Origin: Actinophytocola sp035995025
GTDB lineage: Bacteria; Actinomycetota; Actinomycetes; Mycobacteriales; Pseudonocardiaceae
Assembly: GCA_035995025.1 (NCBI GenBank)
Contig: DASYKY010000135.1
Span: 1-64,000 of the forward strand
Direction of reading: 5' to 3'
DNA: 64,000 nucleotides
The notes beneath the pieces were generated by a model. It saw only the letters and a list, made by a program, of their open reading frames with translations, was not told where the DNA came from and did not search any database. Both the position numbers and the translations under genes were made by a program. This document shows positions 45,249 through 54,127 of the stretch, in pieces; the stretch's first letter is position 1; every line of letters begins with the position of its first letter.

Positions 45249-46340
45249 GTGGGCGACGCGCTGCGGATCGGGATCGTCGGGGTCGGGAACGTCAGCCTCC
45301 AGTACCTCGACACGCTGCCCCGGCTCGACGGCGTGCGGGTGACCGCCGTCGCCGACCTCGTGGCCGGGCGGGCGGCGGAGGTGGCCACCGGCGACATGCG
45401 GGCCACCACGATGGACGGGCTCTACACCGCCGGCGACGTCGACCTCGTGCTCAACCTGACTGTCCCGCAGGCACACGCGGACGTCGCCCTCGCGGCGATC
45501 GCGGGCGGCAAGCACGTCTACAACGAGAAGCCGCTCGCCCTCACCACGGCCGACGGCCGCCGGGTGCTCGACGCGGCGGCCGCGCGCGGCGTGCGCGTCG
45601 GCTGCGCGCCGGACACCGTGCTCGGCACCGGCCTGCAGACCGCCCGCCACCACCTCGACGCGGGCGCGATCGGCACCCCGGTCGCGGCCACCGCGTTCAT
45701 GGTCTCCGCCGGCCCGGAGCGCTGGCACCCCGCGCCGGAGTTCTTCTACCGCACCGGCGGCGGCCCGCTGCTCGACATGGGCCCCTACTACCTCACCGCG
45801 CTCGTCACGCTGCTCGGCCCGGTCCGCCGGGTCGCCGGCATGGCCGCCACACCCCGCGCCACCCGCACGATCGGCAGCGGCCCGCTGCGGGGCACGGAGT
45901 TCCCCGTGCAGGTGCCCACCCACGTCACCGGCACACTCGAGCACGCGAGCGGCGCGGTGTCCACGCTGCTGATGAGCTTCGACGTGCAGGCGGCCACGCT
46001 GCCGCGCATCGAGGTCTACGGCACCGGCGGCTCGCTGTCCGTACCGGACCCCAACGGCTTCGGCGGCCCGGTCCGTCTGTTCCAGGTGGATAGTCCCGAG
46101 TGGACGGAGACGCCGGACGCGGCCGGCTACGCGGCGGCCGGGCGCGGCTGCGGGATCGCCGACCTCGCGTACGCGCTCGCCGACGGGACGCCGCACCGGG
46201 CGAGCGGCGAGCTCGCCCTGCACGTGCTCGACGTGATGGAGTCGCTGCTGCGAGCCGCGGCCGGCGGGCGGACCGAGCCGGTCACGACCGACTGCGCGCG
46301 GCCCGACCCCGTCGGCCGGGTGACCGTCAGCGGGGCGTGA
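45249..46340 (+). CDS. Gfo/Idh/MocA-family oxidoreductase
   Basis: 363 residues: Rossmann start LRIGIVGVGNVSLQYLD, NEKPLALT (the EKP motif), and a C-terminal alpha/beta domain with GPLLDMGPYYLTALV. Such enzymes oxidise or reduce sugars or cyclitols with NAD(P). GTG 45249 has GGGGG upstream. Its 3' end overlaps the converging monooxygenase-like gene by 14 bp. Confidence 0.88.
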   Translation: MGDALRIGIVGVGNVSLQYLDTLPRLDGVRVTAVADLVAGRAAEVATGDMRATTMDGLYTAGDVDLVLNLTVPQAHADVALAAIAGGKHVYNEKPLALTTADGRRVLDAAAARGVRVGCAPDTVLGTGLQTARHHLDAGAIGTPVAATAFMVSAGPERWHPAPEFFYRTGGGPLLDMGPYYLTALVTLLGPVRRVAGMAATPRATRTIGSGPLRGTEFPVQVPTHVTGTLEHASGAVSTLLMSFDVQAATLPRIEVYGTGGSLSVPDPNGFGGPVRLFQVDSPEWTETPDAAGYAAAGRGCGIADLAYALADGTPHRASGELALHVLDVMESLLRAAAGGRTEPVTTDCARPDPVGRVTVSGA

Positions 46341-46647
46341 CCTCGGCCATCTCCCCCCAGCCCTCGCCCTCGGTCGTGACGCTCACGATCGACGGCTTGG
46401 TCGCGACGGCGTCCGGCAGCCAGCTCATGGCCTTCTTGAAGTGGTCCGACGTCACGTGCGCCTCGCCGGTGCCGTCGCGGAACGCCTCCACCAGCACGAA
46501 CTGGTTGGGGTCGTCGACGCTGCGCGACCACTCGAAGAAGATGTTGCCCGGCTCGGCGCGCGTGGCCTGGGTGAACTCGTCGACCAGCGACAGCCACTCG
46601 TCCGCCTTCTCCGGCTTGACCGTCCACTTGACACAGATGAAGATCAC
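46327..46647 (-). CDS. antibiotic biosynthesis monooxygenase (ABM) domain protein
   Basis: 106 residues, a dimeric alpha/beta-barrel ABM domain (ICVKWTVKPEKADEWLSLVDE; NIFFEWSRSVDDPNQFVLVEAFRD; HVTSDHFKKAM). Members include quinol monooxygenases and YgiN-like enzymes; the role here is unknown. GTG 46647 has GAAGGGTGG upstream. Confidence 0.85.
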   Translation of the reverse strand: MIFICVKWTVKPEKADEWLSLVDEFTQATRAEPGNIFFEWSRSVDDPNQFVLVEAFRDGTGEAHVTSDHFKKAMSWLPDAVATKPSIVSVTTEGEGWGEMAEVTPR

Positions 46648-46746
46648 GTCGCCACCCTTCCTCGGCACCTCTGCGACACACCACCCTGGCGAACGCCGCC
46701 GCGACACGCCAGCCTCGCGACGGCGTTTTGGACCCTGGACGCAAAC

Positions 46747-47757
46747 CTACTCAGCCACCGGCAGGAGCTGTTCCAGCAGGTCGTGCAGCGTGACGAAGCC
46801 GGAAAGCGCGCCGTTCGAGTACACCAGTGCCAGGTGGCTGCGCCGGTCGCGCATCGTGGTCAGCGCCGCGTGCATCGGGGTGTCGTCGGGCAGCGTCAGC
46901 AGCGGGCGCATCAGCTGCGTCGTGGTCGTGCCCGGCGGGGCGGTCAGCGCGTCGCGGACGTGCACCACGCCCAGCGGCTCGGTCTCGCCCCACACGACCA
47001 GGCGCAGGTGACCGCTGGACCGCGCCGCCGCGCGCACGCCCCCGGTGCCCTGCCAGGACGCGACCGTGACCAGCTCGGCGCGCGGCCGCACGATCTCCGC
47101 GACCGGGCGGGTGTGCAGGTCGAGCGCGGTGGCGAGCTGGCCGTGCCTGCGCTCGTCCAGCGCGCCGACCTTGCTCGAGTGGTCCAGCAGGTGGCGCAGG
47201 TCCTCCGGCGTGTGCCCGGTGTCCAGCTCGTCGACGGCCCGCACGCCGACCGCCCGCAGGCAGCGGTTGGCCAGCCCGTTCAGCGCGACCAGGGCCGGGC
47301 GGGTCAGCCAGATGAACGCCCGCATCGGGATCGCCAGCAGGATCGCCGAGCGCTCCGGGTGCGCGATCGCCCACGACTTCGGCGCCATCTCGCCGACCAC
47401 CAGGTGCAGGAACGTGACCACGACGAGCGAGAGCACGAACGCGAGGACGTCCGCGGTCGCCACCGGCAGCCCCCACGTCTCGAGGAGCGGCCGCAGGAGA
47501 TGGTCCACGTAGGGCTTGGTGACCGCGCCGAGCACCAGCGTGCACAGCGTGATGCCCAGCTGCGAGCCGGCCAGCAGCATCGACAGGTCGCGCGCGCTGC
47601 GCAGCGCCGCCCGGGCCGCCACGCTGGTCTGCGCCGCCTCGGCCAGCCGGTGCCCGCGCGCGGCGACGAGCGCGAACTCGATGGCCACGAAGAACGCGCT
47701 GAGCACCACCACGCCGAGCGTGATCGCCAGCACCAGCAACGGGTTGAGGTGACTCAC
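46747..47757 (-). CDS. CNNM/CBS-domain membrane protein
   Basis: 336 residues: CNNM transmembrane domain (LLVLAITLGVVVLSAFFVAIEFALVAAR; VVTFLHLVVGEMAPKSWAI) and two CBS domains. CNNM proteins are linked to Mg2+/Co2+ export or to membrane-bound signalling. GTG 47757 is the last link of a GTGA-overlap chain from the upstream gene 47902 through two mini-ORFs, so its translation is probably coupled to them. Confidence 0.88.
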   Translation of the reverse strand: MSHLNPLLVLAITLGVVVLSAFFVAIEFALVAARGHRLAEAAQTSVAARAALRSARDLSMLLAGSQLGITLCTLVLGAVTKPYVDHLLRPLLETWGLPVATADVLAFVLSLVVVTFLHLVVGEMAPKSWAIAHPERSAILLAIPMRAFIWLTRPALVALNGLANRCLRAVGVRAVDELDTGHTPEDLRHLLDHSSKVGALDERRHGQLATALDLHTRPVAEIVRPRAELVTVASWQGTGGVRAAARSSGHLRLVVWGETEPLGVVHVRDALTAPPGTTTTQLMRPLLTLPDDTPMHAALTTMRDRRSHLALVYSNGALSGFVTLHDLLEQLLPVAE

Positions 47758-47831
47758 GACAACCCCTCGCAGGCTCGGTGTCGCCGCTCGCGGTGACCCT
47801 GTGACATCGGTTCGCTCGCAAGCTCACTCAC
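47754..47831 (-). CDS. 25-residue mini-ORF B in 74-bp repeat
   Basis: Reads MSELASEPMSQGHRERRHRA then CEGLS. GTG 47831 overlaps mini-ORF A stop; its own stop overlaps the start of 46747 (GTGA). GAGGGG precedes its start. It differs from mini-ORF A by one residue. Expression is inferred. Confidence 0.4.
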   Translation of the reverse strand: MSELASEPMSQGHRERRHRACEGLS

Positions 47832-47902
47832 GACAACCCCTCGCAAGCTCGGTGTCGCCGCCCGCGGTGACCCTGTGACATCGGTTCGCTCGCAAGCTCA
47901 CT
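47754..47902 (-). repeat. 74-bp tandem repeat, two copies
   Basis: Two copies (47828-47902 and 47754-47828), differing at two bases, fill the gap between the two CNNM genes and re-create the same stop/start (GTGA) junction at each boundary. Confidence 0.9.
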
Positions 47903-47905
47903 CAC
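47828..47905 (-). CDS. 25-residue mini-ORF A in 74-bp repeat
   Basis: Reads MSELASEPMSQGHRGRRHRA then CEGLS; GTG 47905 overlaps the stop of the upstream CNNM gene (GTGA) and its own stop overlaps mini-ORF B. Expression is inferred from this layout only. Confidence 0.4.
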   Translation of the reverse strand: MSELASEPMSQGHRGRRHRACEGLS

Positions 47906-49272
47906 GATCCCACCAGCAGCCGGACTGTGTCGGGCACCCGCCGGGCGATCGAGCGGACCTCCACGGTGAGCCGGCCCTCCGCCTCGCCGTCCGCGGCCGC
48001 CGGGTTCGGCAGCACGATCGTCACCGCGTCGCCCGGCACCGGCAGCCGCTGCAGCTCGGTGAGCACCAGGCCGGCGAGGGTCTGGTAGTCACCTTGCGGC
48101 AGGTCGTGGCCGAGCAGCCGCTCCGCCTCGTCGATGTGCATGGTGCCGGACACGAGCCAGCCGCCGCCCTCGCCCGGCCGGGCCAGGTCGGCACCGAGCG
48201 GGTCGTGCTCGTCGGTGATCTCGCCGACCAGCTCCTCGGCGATGTCCTCGCCGGTGACCACGCCGGCCAGCCCGCCGTACTCGTCGACCACGCAGGCGAG
48301 CTCCTCCCCCGCGGCGCGCAGCTGGTCGAGCACGGCGAGCAGCGGCAGCGAGGCCGGCACCATCACCGGCGGCCGGGCGATCGCGCGCACCGCGGTGGTG
48401 TCCAGCTCCGACTCGCTCAGCGCCAGCACCTCGCGCAGCCGCACCACGCCGACCACGTCGTCCACGTCGCCACCCACCCGGCCGTCCACGCCGCCGCCGA
48501 GCACCGGCAGCCGCGAGTGGCCGGACGCCATGAGCGCGACCGCGCGGCGCACCGGCTCGTCCGCGCCGATCGTGGCGACCCGGGTGCGCGGGATCATGGC
48601 GTGCTCGGCGGTGCTCTCCCCGAAGTCGAGGATGCGATCGAGCAGCGCGGACAGGTCGGCCGGCAGGTCGCCGCGGTCACGGGACTCGGCGACGATGTGC
48701 TCGAGGTCGCGCGGAGTCGCCGCGTGCTCGACGTCGTGCACCGGCTTGATCCGCACCGCGCGCAGCAGCAGCGTGGCGGCCTGGTCGAACAGGCGGATCA
48801 GCCGGCCGAAGACGGTCAGGTACAGGCTGGTGGACCGGGCGAGGCGGACCGCTACCGGCTCGGGGCGGGCGATCGCGAGATTCTTCGGGAACAGCTCGCC
48901 GACCACCATCTGCACGACCGCGGACAGCAGCAGCGCGAGCAGCGTGCCGGTCGCGACGCCGGCCGCGGCCGGCACGCCGACGCCGCCGAGCATCGCGCCG
49001 ACGCCCGCGCCGATCAGCGGCTCGGCGACGTAGCCGACCAGCAGGCCCGTGACCGTGATGCCGAGCTGAGCGCCGGAGAGCATGAACGAGGTGCGCCGGG
49101 TGATGCGCAGCGCGCGGGCCGCGCCGGCGTCACCGGCCGCGGCGCGGGCCTTCAGCCGGGAGCGGTCCACGGCCATGTACCCGAACTCCTGCGCCACGAA
49201 GTACCCGGTCAGGGCGGACAGCAGGACGACGACGACCACTCCGAGAAGCACACCGAGCAGGCTCGTGATCAC
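47902..49272 (-). CDS. CNNM/CBS/CorC-domain membrane protein
   Basis: 456 residues: CNNM domain with helices at the start (LLGVLLGVVVVVLLSALTGYF) and VQMVVGELFPKNLAIARP, two CBS domains (MIPRTRVATIGAD; VDEYGGLAGVVTGEDI), and a CorC_HlyC C-terminal domain (GGGWLVSGTMHIDEAE). It is the fuller paralogue of 46747 and precedes it. GTG 49272 is the start. Confidence 0.9.
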   Translation of the reverse strand: MITSLLGVLLGVVVVVLLSALTGYFVAQEFGYMAVDRSRLKARAAAGDAGAARALRITRRTSFMLSGAQLGITVTGLLVGYVAEPLIGAGVGAMLGGVGVPAAAGVATGTLLALLLSAVVQMVVGELFPKNLAIARPEPVAVRLARSTSLYLTVFGRLIRLFDQAATLLLRAVRIKPVHDVEHAATPRDLEHIVAESRDRGDLPADLSALLDRILDFGESTAEHAMIPRTRVATIGADEPVRRAVALMASGHSRLPVLGGGVDGRVGGDVDDVVGVVRLREVLALSESELDTTAVRAIARPPVMVPASLPLLAVLDQLRAAGEELACVVDEYGGLAGVVTGEDIAEELVGEITDEHDPLGADLARPGEGGGWLVSGTMHIDEAERLLGHDLPQGDYQTLAGLVLTELQRLPVPGDAVTIVLPNPAAADGEAEGRLTVEVRSIARRVPDTVRLLVGS

Positions 49273-49466
49273 GTGCCCACCGCCTCGGAGTGACCTCCGG
49301 CGGGCACGCGCCTAGGGCAGGGATCGGGATCCGTGTCTGGCACGGCGGGGGCACAGCGTCCACATGGGACGCTGCCGGTACTTCGGGAGGGGTCCATGAT
49401 CCTTCACCACACGATGGGCCGATACGGACAAAATACCAGGCCAAATCGTGCGGACGGACCGCGTTT

Positions 49467-49601
49467 TCACCGCTCCTGGCGGACCCACGCCTCCCACTCG
49501 CGCTCGACGATGATCCGCCAGCAACGCGCCGCGGCGTCACCGTCGAACCGCTCAAGAAGCAGGATGCCGATGCTGGGCAACTGCTCGCACACAGACTCCA
49601 C
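49467..49601 (-). CDS. 44-residue hypothetical protein
   Basis: GTG 49601, GGGGGAG six bases upstream. Product VESVCEQLPSIGILLLERFD then a helix ending WEAWVRQER, with codon use (high GC at third positions) like real genes and unlike the opposite strand. No family recognised. Not a shadow of a longer gene. Confidence 0.5.
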   Translation of the reverse strand: MESVCEQLPSIGILLLERFDGDAAARCWRIIVEREWEAWVRQER

Positions 49602-49800
49602 CGACCACTCCCCCGCACTCGTCTAGCTCCAAGGGCTTTCGTTACAGAGAGTCGCTGCAGCCGGGGCGGAAGTTAGCCGATCTGGAATTCCGTGACCTCG
49701 CCGCGACAATGTCATTCCGCAGTCGGCTGACCAGATCCGTCCGCATGGTGGCGCGATGGTGCCTTCCCCACGGCGGCGGCCCGGGGCAGACTGACCTGTC

Positions 49801-50400
49801 GTGAACAGAGCTTTGATCGTCATCGACGTCCAGGAGTCGTTCCGCCGCCGTCCGGTGTGGCAGGCGGTGGACAACCCGGAGATCGTGTCCCGGGTCGGCG
49901 AGCTGGTGGCCGCGGCGCGGGCAGGCGGCGACCTCGTGGTGTGGGTGCTGCACGCCGAGCCGGGCACGGGGACGGTGTTCGACCCGGCGAACGGGCACGT
50001 GCGGCTGATGGACGGGCTGGTTCCCGGGGCGGGCGAGCCGGTGCTCACCAAGACCTCGCACAACGCCTTCACCACCACGAACCTGCAGCAGACGCTGACC
50101 GGGCGCGGGGTGCGGGAGATCGTCGTGTGCGGGATCCGGACCGAGCAGTGCTGCGAGACGACCGCGCGGGTCGGCAGCGACCTCGGCTACGCCGTGACGT
50201 TCGTGACCGAGGCGACCGCGACGTTCCCGTCACCGCACCGGTCCGCGCCTGCCGACAGGTCCGTCGAGGAGCTGCTCGCGGACCCGCGGACGCTCTCCGC
50301 GCGGGACATGGCCGAGCGCACCGAGTACGCCATCGCCGGCCGCTTCGCGACGATCGCGACGGTGGCCGAGCTGACCGCTGGACTGCTGACCAGATCGTGA
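49801..50400 (+). CDS. isochorismatase-family hydrolase
   Basis: 199 residues with the cysteine-hydrolase triad: Asp in ALIVIDVQESF, Lys in VLTKTSHNAF, Cys in GIRTEQCCETTAR. Such enzymes cut amides or isochorismate-like substrates. GTG 49801. The next gene, GlxA-type, overlaps its stop (GTGA), which implies co-regulation and possibly a nicotinamide or biuret-like route. Confidence 0.88.
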   Translation: MNRALIVIDVQESFRRRPVWQAVDNPEIVSRVGELVAAARAGGDLVVWVLHAEPGTGTVFDPANGHVRLMDGLVPGAGEPVLTKTSHNAFTTTNLQQTLTGRGVREIVVCGIRTEQCCETTARVGSDLGYAVTFVTEATATFPSPHRSAPADRSVEELLADPRTLSARDMAERTEYAIAGRFATIATVAELTAGLLTRS

Positions 50401-51332
50401 CTTCCGTGGTGTTCCTGCTGGTTCCCGGCGTCCACCTGTTGGACCTGGCCGGGCCGGCGCAGGTGTTCTCCACCGTGGGCGGGCTCGGTCATGACTACTC
50501 GCTGCAGTACGTGGCCGAGCGGTCCGAGATCGTGACCGCGCAGGGGCTGCCGGTGCGGGCGTCGGAGTCGTGGCCGGCGCTCACGGCGGCGGACCTGGTA
50601 CTGGTGCCGGGCTGGCGCTCGCCCGCGCCGGCGGGCACCGGGCGGCTCACGCCGGAGACGCTGGACCGGCTCCACGCCCATCACGCCGCGGGCGGCATGG
50701 TGGCGAGCGTGTGCGCGGGCGCCGACGCGCTCGGCCGGGCGGGCCTGCTCGCGGGCCGGCGTTGCACGACGCACCACGGTTTGCAGGACGAGCTGGCAGC
50801 GCGCTACCCGGAGGCGACGGTGGTGCGCGACGTGCTGTACGTGGTCGACGACCGGGTGGCGACGTCGGCGGGCATCGCGAGCGGCATCGACCTGGCGCTG
50901 CACCTGATAGCGACCCGCCACGGCCCGGTCGACGCGGCCCGCGTGGCGCGCGAGATGGTCGTGTACGCCCGGCGAAACGGCGACGACGCCCAGGCGAGCG
51001 CGATGCTGCGGCACCGGTCGCACGTGGACGAGACCGTGCACCGCGTGCAGGACCTGATCGACGCCCGCTTCACGAGGCGCCTGCCGCTGGCGAGGCTCGC
51101 GGTGTCGGCCGGTTGCAGCGAGCGCACGATGACGCGCCAGTTCACCCGCGCGACGGGCCTGACCCCGCTGCGCTACCAGCAACTCCTCCGCCTGGAACGA
51201 GCCGAACACCTGATCGGCCACGGCGCGACAGTGGAGTCCGCGGCCCACGCAGTGGGCTTCGAAGACGCCAGAATGCTCCGCCGCTTACGTGCCGCCTCCC
51301 CGGAATTCAAAGTGCCGGTTGCGTTGCGTTAG
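50397..51332 (+). CDS. GlxA-type regulator (DJ-1/PfpI + AraC)
   Basis: 311 residues: DJ-1/PfpI-like domain (FLLVPGVHLLDLAGPAQVF; MVASVCAGADALGRAGLL with the nucleophile-elbow Cys) and a C-terminal AraC domain with two HTH motifs (LARLAVSAGCSERTMTRQF; SAAHAVGFEDARMLRR). Such proteins control amidase or nitrogen-related genes. Coupled to the isochorismatase gene. Confidence 0.88.
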   Translation: MTSVVFLLVPGVHLLDLAGPAQVFSTVGGLGHDYSLQYVAERSEIVTAQGLPVRASESWPALTAADLVLVPGWRSPAPAGTGRLTPETLDRLHAHHAAGGMVASVCAGADALGRAGLLAGRRCTTHHGLQDELAARYPEATVVRDVLYVVDDRVATSAGIASGIDLALHLIATRHGPVDAARVAREMVVYARRNGDDAQASAMLRHRSHVDETVHRVQDLIDARFTRRLPLARLAVSAGCSERTMTRQFTRATGLTPLRYQQLLRLERAEHLIGHGATVESAAHAVGFEDARMLRRLRAASPEFKVPVALR

Positions 51333-51419
51333 CGCGTGCGGGTCCTGCGCGTATCTGTGGTTGAGTTGCGTCCCGTTCCCCTTGGGTGCGGTTGAGAGCC
51401 GCGCGGGTTGGGCACGCAT

Positions 51420-51833
51420 TTATTCCCGGGCTGTTATCTGCTGGATGGTCCAGGCGTTGCCGTCGGGGTCGGCGAAGAAGGCGAAGCCCTGGTTGTTCAG
51501 GTCGTCGTCCTCCTCGGCCGGGCGGAAGCCGGCCGGGCCGGCCACCTGGACCTCGCCGATGTCGACGCCGCGGGACGCCAGCTCGGCGCGGGCCGCGCGG
51601 ACGTCGTTGACCACCAGCTGCAGGCCCTTCAGCGAGCCCGGGGCCATGTCGCCCAGGCCCCTGCCGACCACGATCGAGCAGCCGGAGCCCGGCGGGGTCA
51701 GCTGGACCAACCGCAGGTCCGGGCCGCGCTCGGTGTCGTGGTCGAGGTTGAAGCCCATCCGGGTCTCGTAGAACTCCTTGGCGCGGTCGACGTCCGACAC
51801 GGGGACTATCACGACCTCGAGGGTCCATCTCAT
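51420..51833 (-). CDS. VOC-superfamily protein
   Basis: 137 residues, glyoxalase-type (EVVIVPVSDVDRAKEFYETRMGF; FFADPDGNAWTIQQI). ATG 51833 is chosen where the domain begins. Divergent from the GNAT gene; an inverted repeat (51848-51881) sits in the shared region. Confidence 0.82.
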   Translation of the reverse strand: MRWTLEVVIVPVSDVDRAKEFYETRMGFNLDHDTERGPDLRLVQLTPPGSGCSIVVGRGLGDMAPGSLKGLQLVVNDVRAARAELASRGVDIGEVQVAGPAGFRPAEEDDDLNNQGFAFFADPDGNAWTIQQITARE

Positions 51834-51847
51834 GTCACACATGGAAC

Positions 51848-51881
51848 GATCCCGCCAGCTGGTTGGTCAACTGGCGGGATC
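51848..51881. promoter_or_regulatory. inverted repeat between VOC and GNAT genes
   Basis: GATCCCGCCAG and its exact complement CTGGCGGGATC with a 12-nt loop, in a region with no converging genes. An operator or an attenuating hairpin. Confidence 0.45.
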
Positions 51882-51959
51882 TGGAGCCGTCTCGCTCCCG
51901 GGCACGACGCCGGCCCTGCGCGCGGGATGCCCGGCATTTTCCTGAGTAATCTCGGAACC

Positions 51960-52496
51960 ATGAACCACCTGACCACCGAGCGGCTCGTCGTGCGCCCCTG
52001 GGAGCCCGACGACGCCGCGGCCGCGCTGGCCATCTTCGGCGCGGAGAAGGTCACCCGATGGCTCACTCCCGCGATGGGCCAGGTCGACGACGAGGCCGCG
52101 ATGCGGTCCGTGCTGCAGGCGTGGATCGAGGACCAGCCGAACATGCTGCCGCCCCGCGGGCGGTGGGCCATCCAGCGCAAGGACGACGACGAGGTCATCG
52201 GCGGGCTGGGCATCCGACTGCTGCCGCCCTACGAGGAGGACCTGGAGCTGAGCTGGCAGCTCCGCCCGGAGGAATGGGGCAACGGCTACGCCGCGGAGGG
52301 GGGCCGCGCGCTGATCCGGTGGGCGTTCACCCAGGAGATCGACGAGCTGTTCGCCGTCGCGCGGCCGAGCAACACGCGGGCGATCGGCACCGCCAAGCGG
52401 CTCGGCATGGGATGGGTCGGCGAGACGGACAAGTACTACAACCTGCGCCTGCAGGTGTTCCGCATCCGCCCGAGCGACCTGTCCGAGAACGACTAA
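51960..52496 (+). CDS. GNAT-family acetyltransferase
   Basis: 178 residues, RimJ/RimL-like: ERLVVRPWEPDDAAAALAIF at the start, then LSWQLRPEEWGNGYAAEGGRALIRWAF (acetyl-CoA pyrophosphate loop) and FAVARPSNTRAIGTAKRLGM. It acetylates an amine or peptide N-terminus, substrate unknown. ATG 51960. It overlaps the converging IclR gene by four bases. Confidence 0.88.
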   Translation: MNHLTTERLVVRPWEPDDAAAALAIFGAEKVTRWLTPAMGQVDDEAAMRSVLQAWIEDQPNMLPPRGRWAIQRKDDDEVIGGLGIRLLPPYEEDLELSWQLRPEEWGNGYAAEGGRALIRWAFTQEIDELFAVARPSNTRAIGTAKRLGMGWVGETDKYYNLRLQVFRIRPSDLSEND

Positions 52497-53302
52497 CGCG
52501 CGAACATCGGCGCCTCGACCGGGACGAAACCCTGCACGGGGCCGCCGAGCCGGGCGGTCAGCGCGTGCGCCAGCCGCAGCAGCGACTCGGCCGCCACGTG
52601 TGCGCGGTCCGGGTCCACCGCGGCCTTGACCATGCCCACGCTCAGCGCCCCCACCGGCCCGGCCGGGCCGAGGATCGCGGCGCCGAAGCAGACCATGCCG
52701 AGCGCGGTCTCCTCGTCGTCGATGGCGTAGCGCCGCTTGCCGACGCGCTCGAGCTCCCGGGACAGCTCGTCCAGCGACGCGATGCTGTGCCGGGTGAGCA
52801 CGTCGAACCGGCCGTCGGCGTACAGGTTCGCGGTCCGCGCGGGCGGCAGGGCGGCCAGCAGCGCCTTGCCACCGGCCGTGCAGTGCGCGGGCAGCCGGGT
52901 GCCGATCTCGTAGTGCACGGCGACCGGGCGGCTGCCGGGGCGCATGTGGACGTACAGCACGGCCCGACCGTCCAACAGCGACAGCACGATCGTGTCCTCG
53001 CCGAGCAGGTCCAGCTCCGCGTCGACCCGGCGGAACTCCGTGGTCAGGTCCGAGCGGGCGAGGTAGGCCCGGCCGAGCTCGACGACCTTCCAGCCGAGCC
53101 GGTAGGTGCCGGTGGTGGCGCGCGCGAGCAGTCCCGACTCGACGAGTGTCGCGATCACCGCGCGGCAGCTGCTCTTCGGGGCGGGGATGGCCCTGGCGAT
53201 CTCGCTCAGCGTCATCCCGTCCGGGCTGGCGGAGACCACCTCGAGCGCGCGCGCCGCCCGCGCGACGGCGGGGACGGTCGGCTTGGTCGAGGTCGAGGTC
53301 AT
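52493..53302 (-). CDS. IclR-family transcriptional regulator
   Basis: 269 residues: winged HTH (GMTLSEIARAIPAPKSSCRAVIATLVESGL in two parts) and IclR effector domain (TAGGKALLAALPP; GALSVGM). The regulated pathway is not visible; the nearest metabolic genes are a truncated lipid kinase-like gene (53370) and an SDR (54128). ATG 53302; longer starts exist. Confidence 0.88.
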   Translation of the reverse strand: MTSTSTKPTVPAVARAARALEVVSASPDGMTLSEIARAIPAPKSSCRAVIATLVESGLLARATTGTYRLGWKVVELGRAYLARSDLTTEFRRVDAELDLLGEDTIVLSLLDGRAVLYVHMRPGSRPVAVHYEIGTRLPAHCTAGGKALLAALPPARTANLYADGRFDVLTRHSIASLDELSRELERVGKRRYAIDDEETALGMVCFGAAILGPAGPVGALSVGMVKAAVDPDRAHVAAESLLRLAHALTARLGGPVQGFVPVEAPMFAR

Positions 53303-53369
53303 GACGGACACCATCCGATCACCGTGGCCGCCCACGGGCAAGGTTCGTCATGTCTTGCTGGGACGGAAT

Positions 53370-54050
53370 TCACCTTCGGACCGGCACGACCACCTGCACG
53401 CCTCCATCGGCAAGCGTGAACCGCGGGGGCTCGAGCCGCCGCAGGTCGCCGTCCACATTGAACTCCGTGCCGGCCGCCACGTCGACGTCGATCACGCGGC
53501 CGCGGTGGTGCGGCACGTCCCCCTGCCGGGTGAGCATCGCGCGCCGCATGCGGTAGCCGTGCCGCGCGAGCGCGAGCCGCGAGCCCGCCGGCACGATCGC
53601 CACGTGGAGGCGGCCGTCGTCGGCGCGGGTGCCGCCGATGTTCGCGCCACCACCGAACGCCCCGCTCACCGCGACGACGACCTGCCAGGCGTCGCCGTCG
53701 AACACGGTCTCGCCGTCGCAGCGCACGGTGCACGGCGTGTGCGGCGCGGTCAGCCCGGCCGCGGCGGCGTTGACGAACGGGTGCCCGTTCGCCTCGCCGA
53801 CCTCGCGGTGCCGCGTGCGCGCGGCCGGGTCGGCGGCGAGTGCGCACGCCCGCTCGAGGTCGCGGGGCAGATTCAGCGCGGTGGCGAAGTCGTTGGCCGT
53901 GCCGGCGGGGAGCACGGCGAGCGGCACGCCGGCAGCGGCCGCCGCCCGCGCGGTCACCGCCGCGCCGCGGCCGGTCAGCAGGCCGGCGATGCGTTCGCCG
54001 TCGGTTCGGCCGCTGCCGGATCTCCGGTTGGCGACGAGCACGAGGCGCAT
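53370..54050 (-). CDS. diacylglycerol kinase-like protein lacking GGDGT
   Basis: 226 residues. The N-terminus (RLVLVANRRSGSGRTDGERI) and LAVLPAGTANDFATALNLP are those of lipid/diacylglycerol kinases, and the beta-sandwich C-half follows (HREVGEANGHPFVNAAAAG). The GGDGT nucleotide-binding loop, normally about 40-50 residues before LPxGTxND, is missing, and the segment between is short with no sign of a frameshift. It is probably not an active kinase. Confidence 0.8.
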   Translation of the reverse strand: MRLVLVANRRSGSGRTDGERIAGLLTGRGAAVTARAAAAAGVPLAVLPAGTANDFATALNLPRDLERACALAADPAARTRHREVGEANGHPFVNAAAAGLTAPHTPCTVRCDGETVFDGDAWQVVVAVSGAFGGGANIGGTRADDGRLHVAIVPAGSRLALARHGYRMRRAMLTRQGDVPHHRGRVIDVDVAAGTEFNVDGDLRRLEPPRFTLADGGVQVVVPVRR

Positions 54051-54127
54051 CCGGACATTCTGCCCGCTCCGGACGATCGTGGCGCGCTCGCCGGGTTTTG
54101 TCGGTGGGTGCTGCCATGGTGGGGGCC

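Noticed and set aside
49333..49626. Rightward open frame in the gap before the isochorismatase gene
   Set aside because: Third positions are not GC-rich as in real genes here, and a better coding signal runs on the opposite strand (49467-49601).
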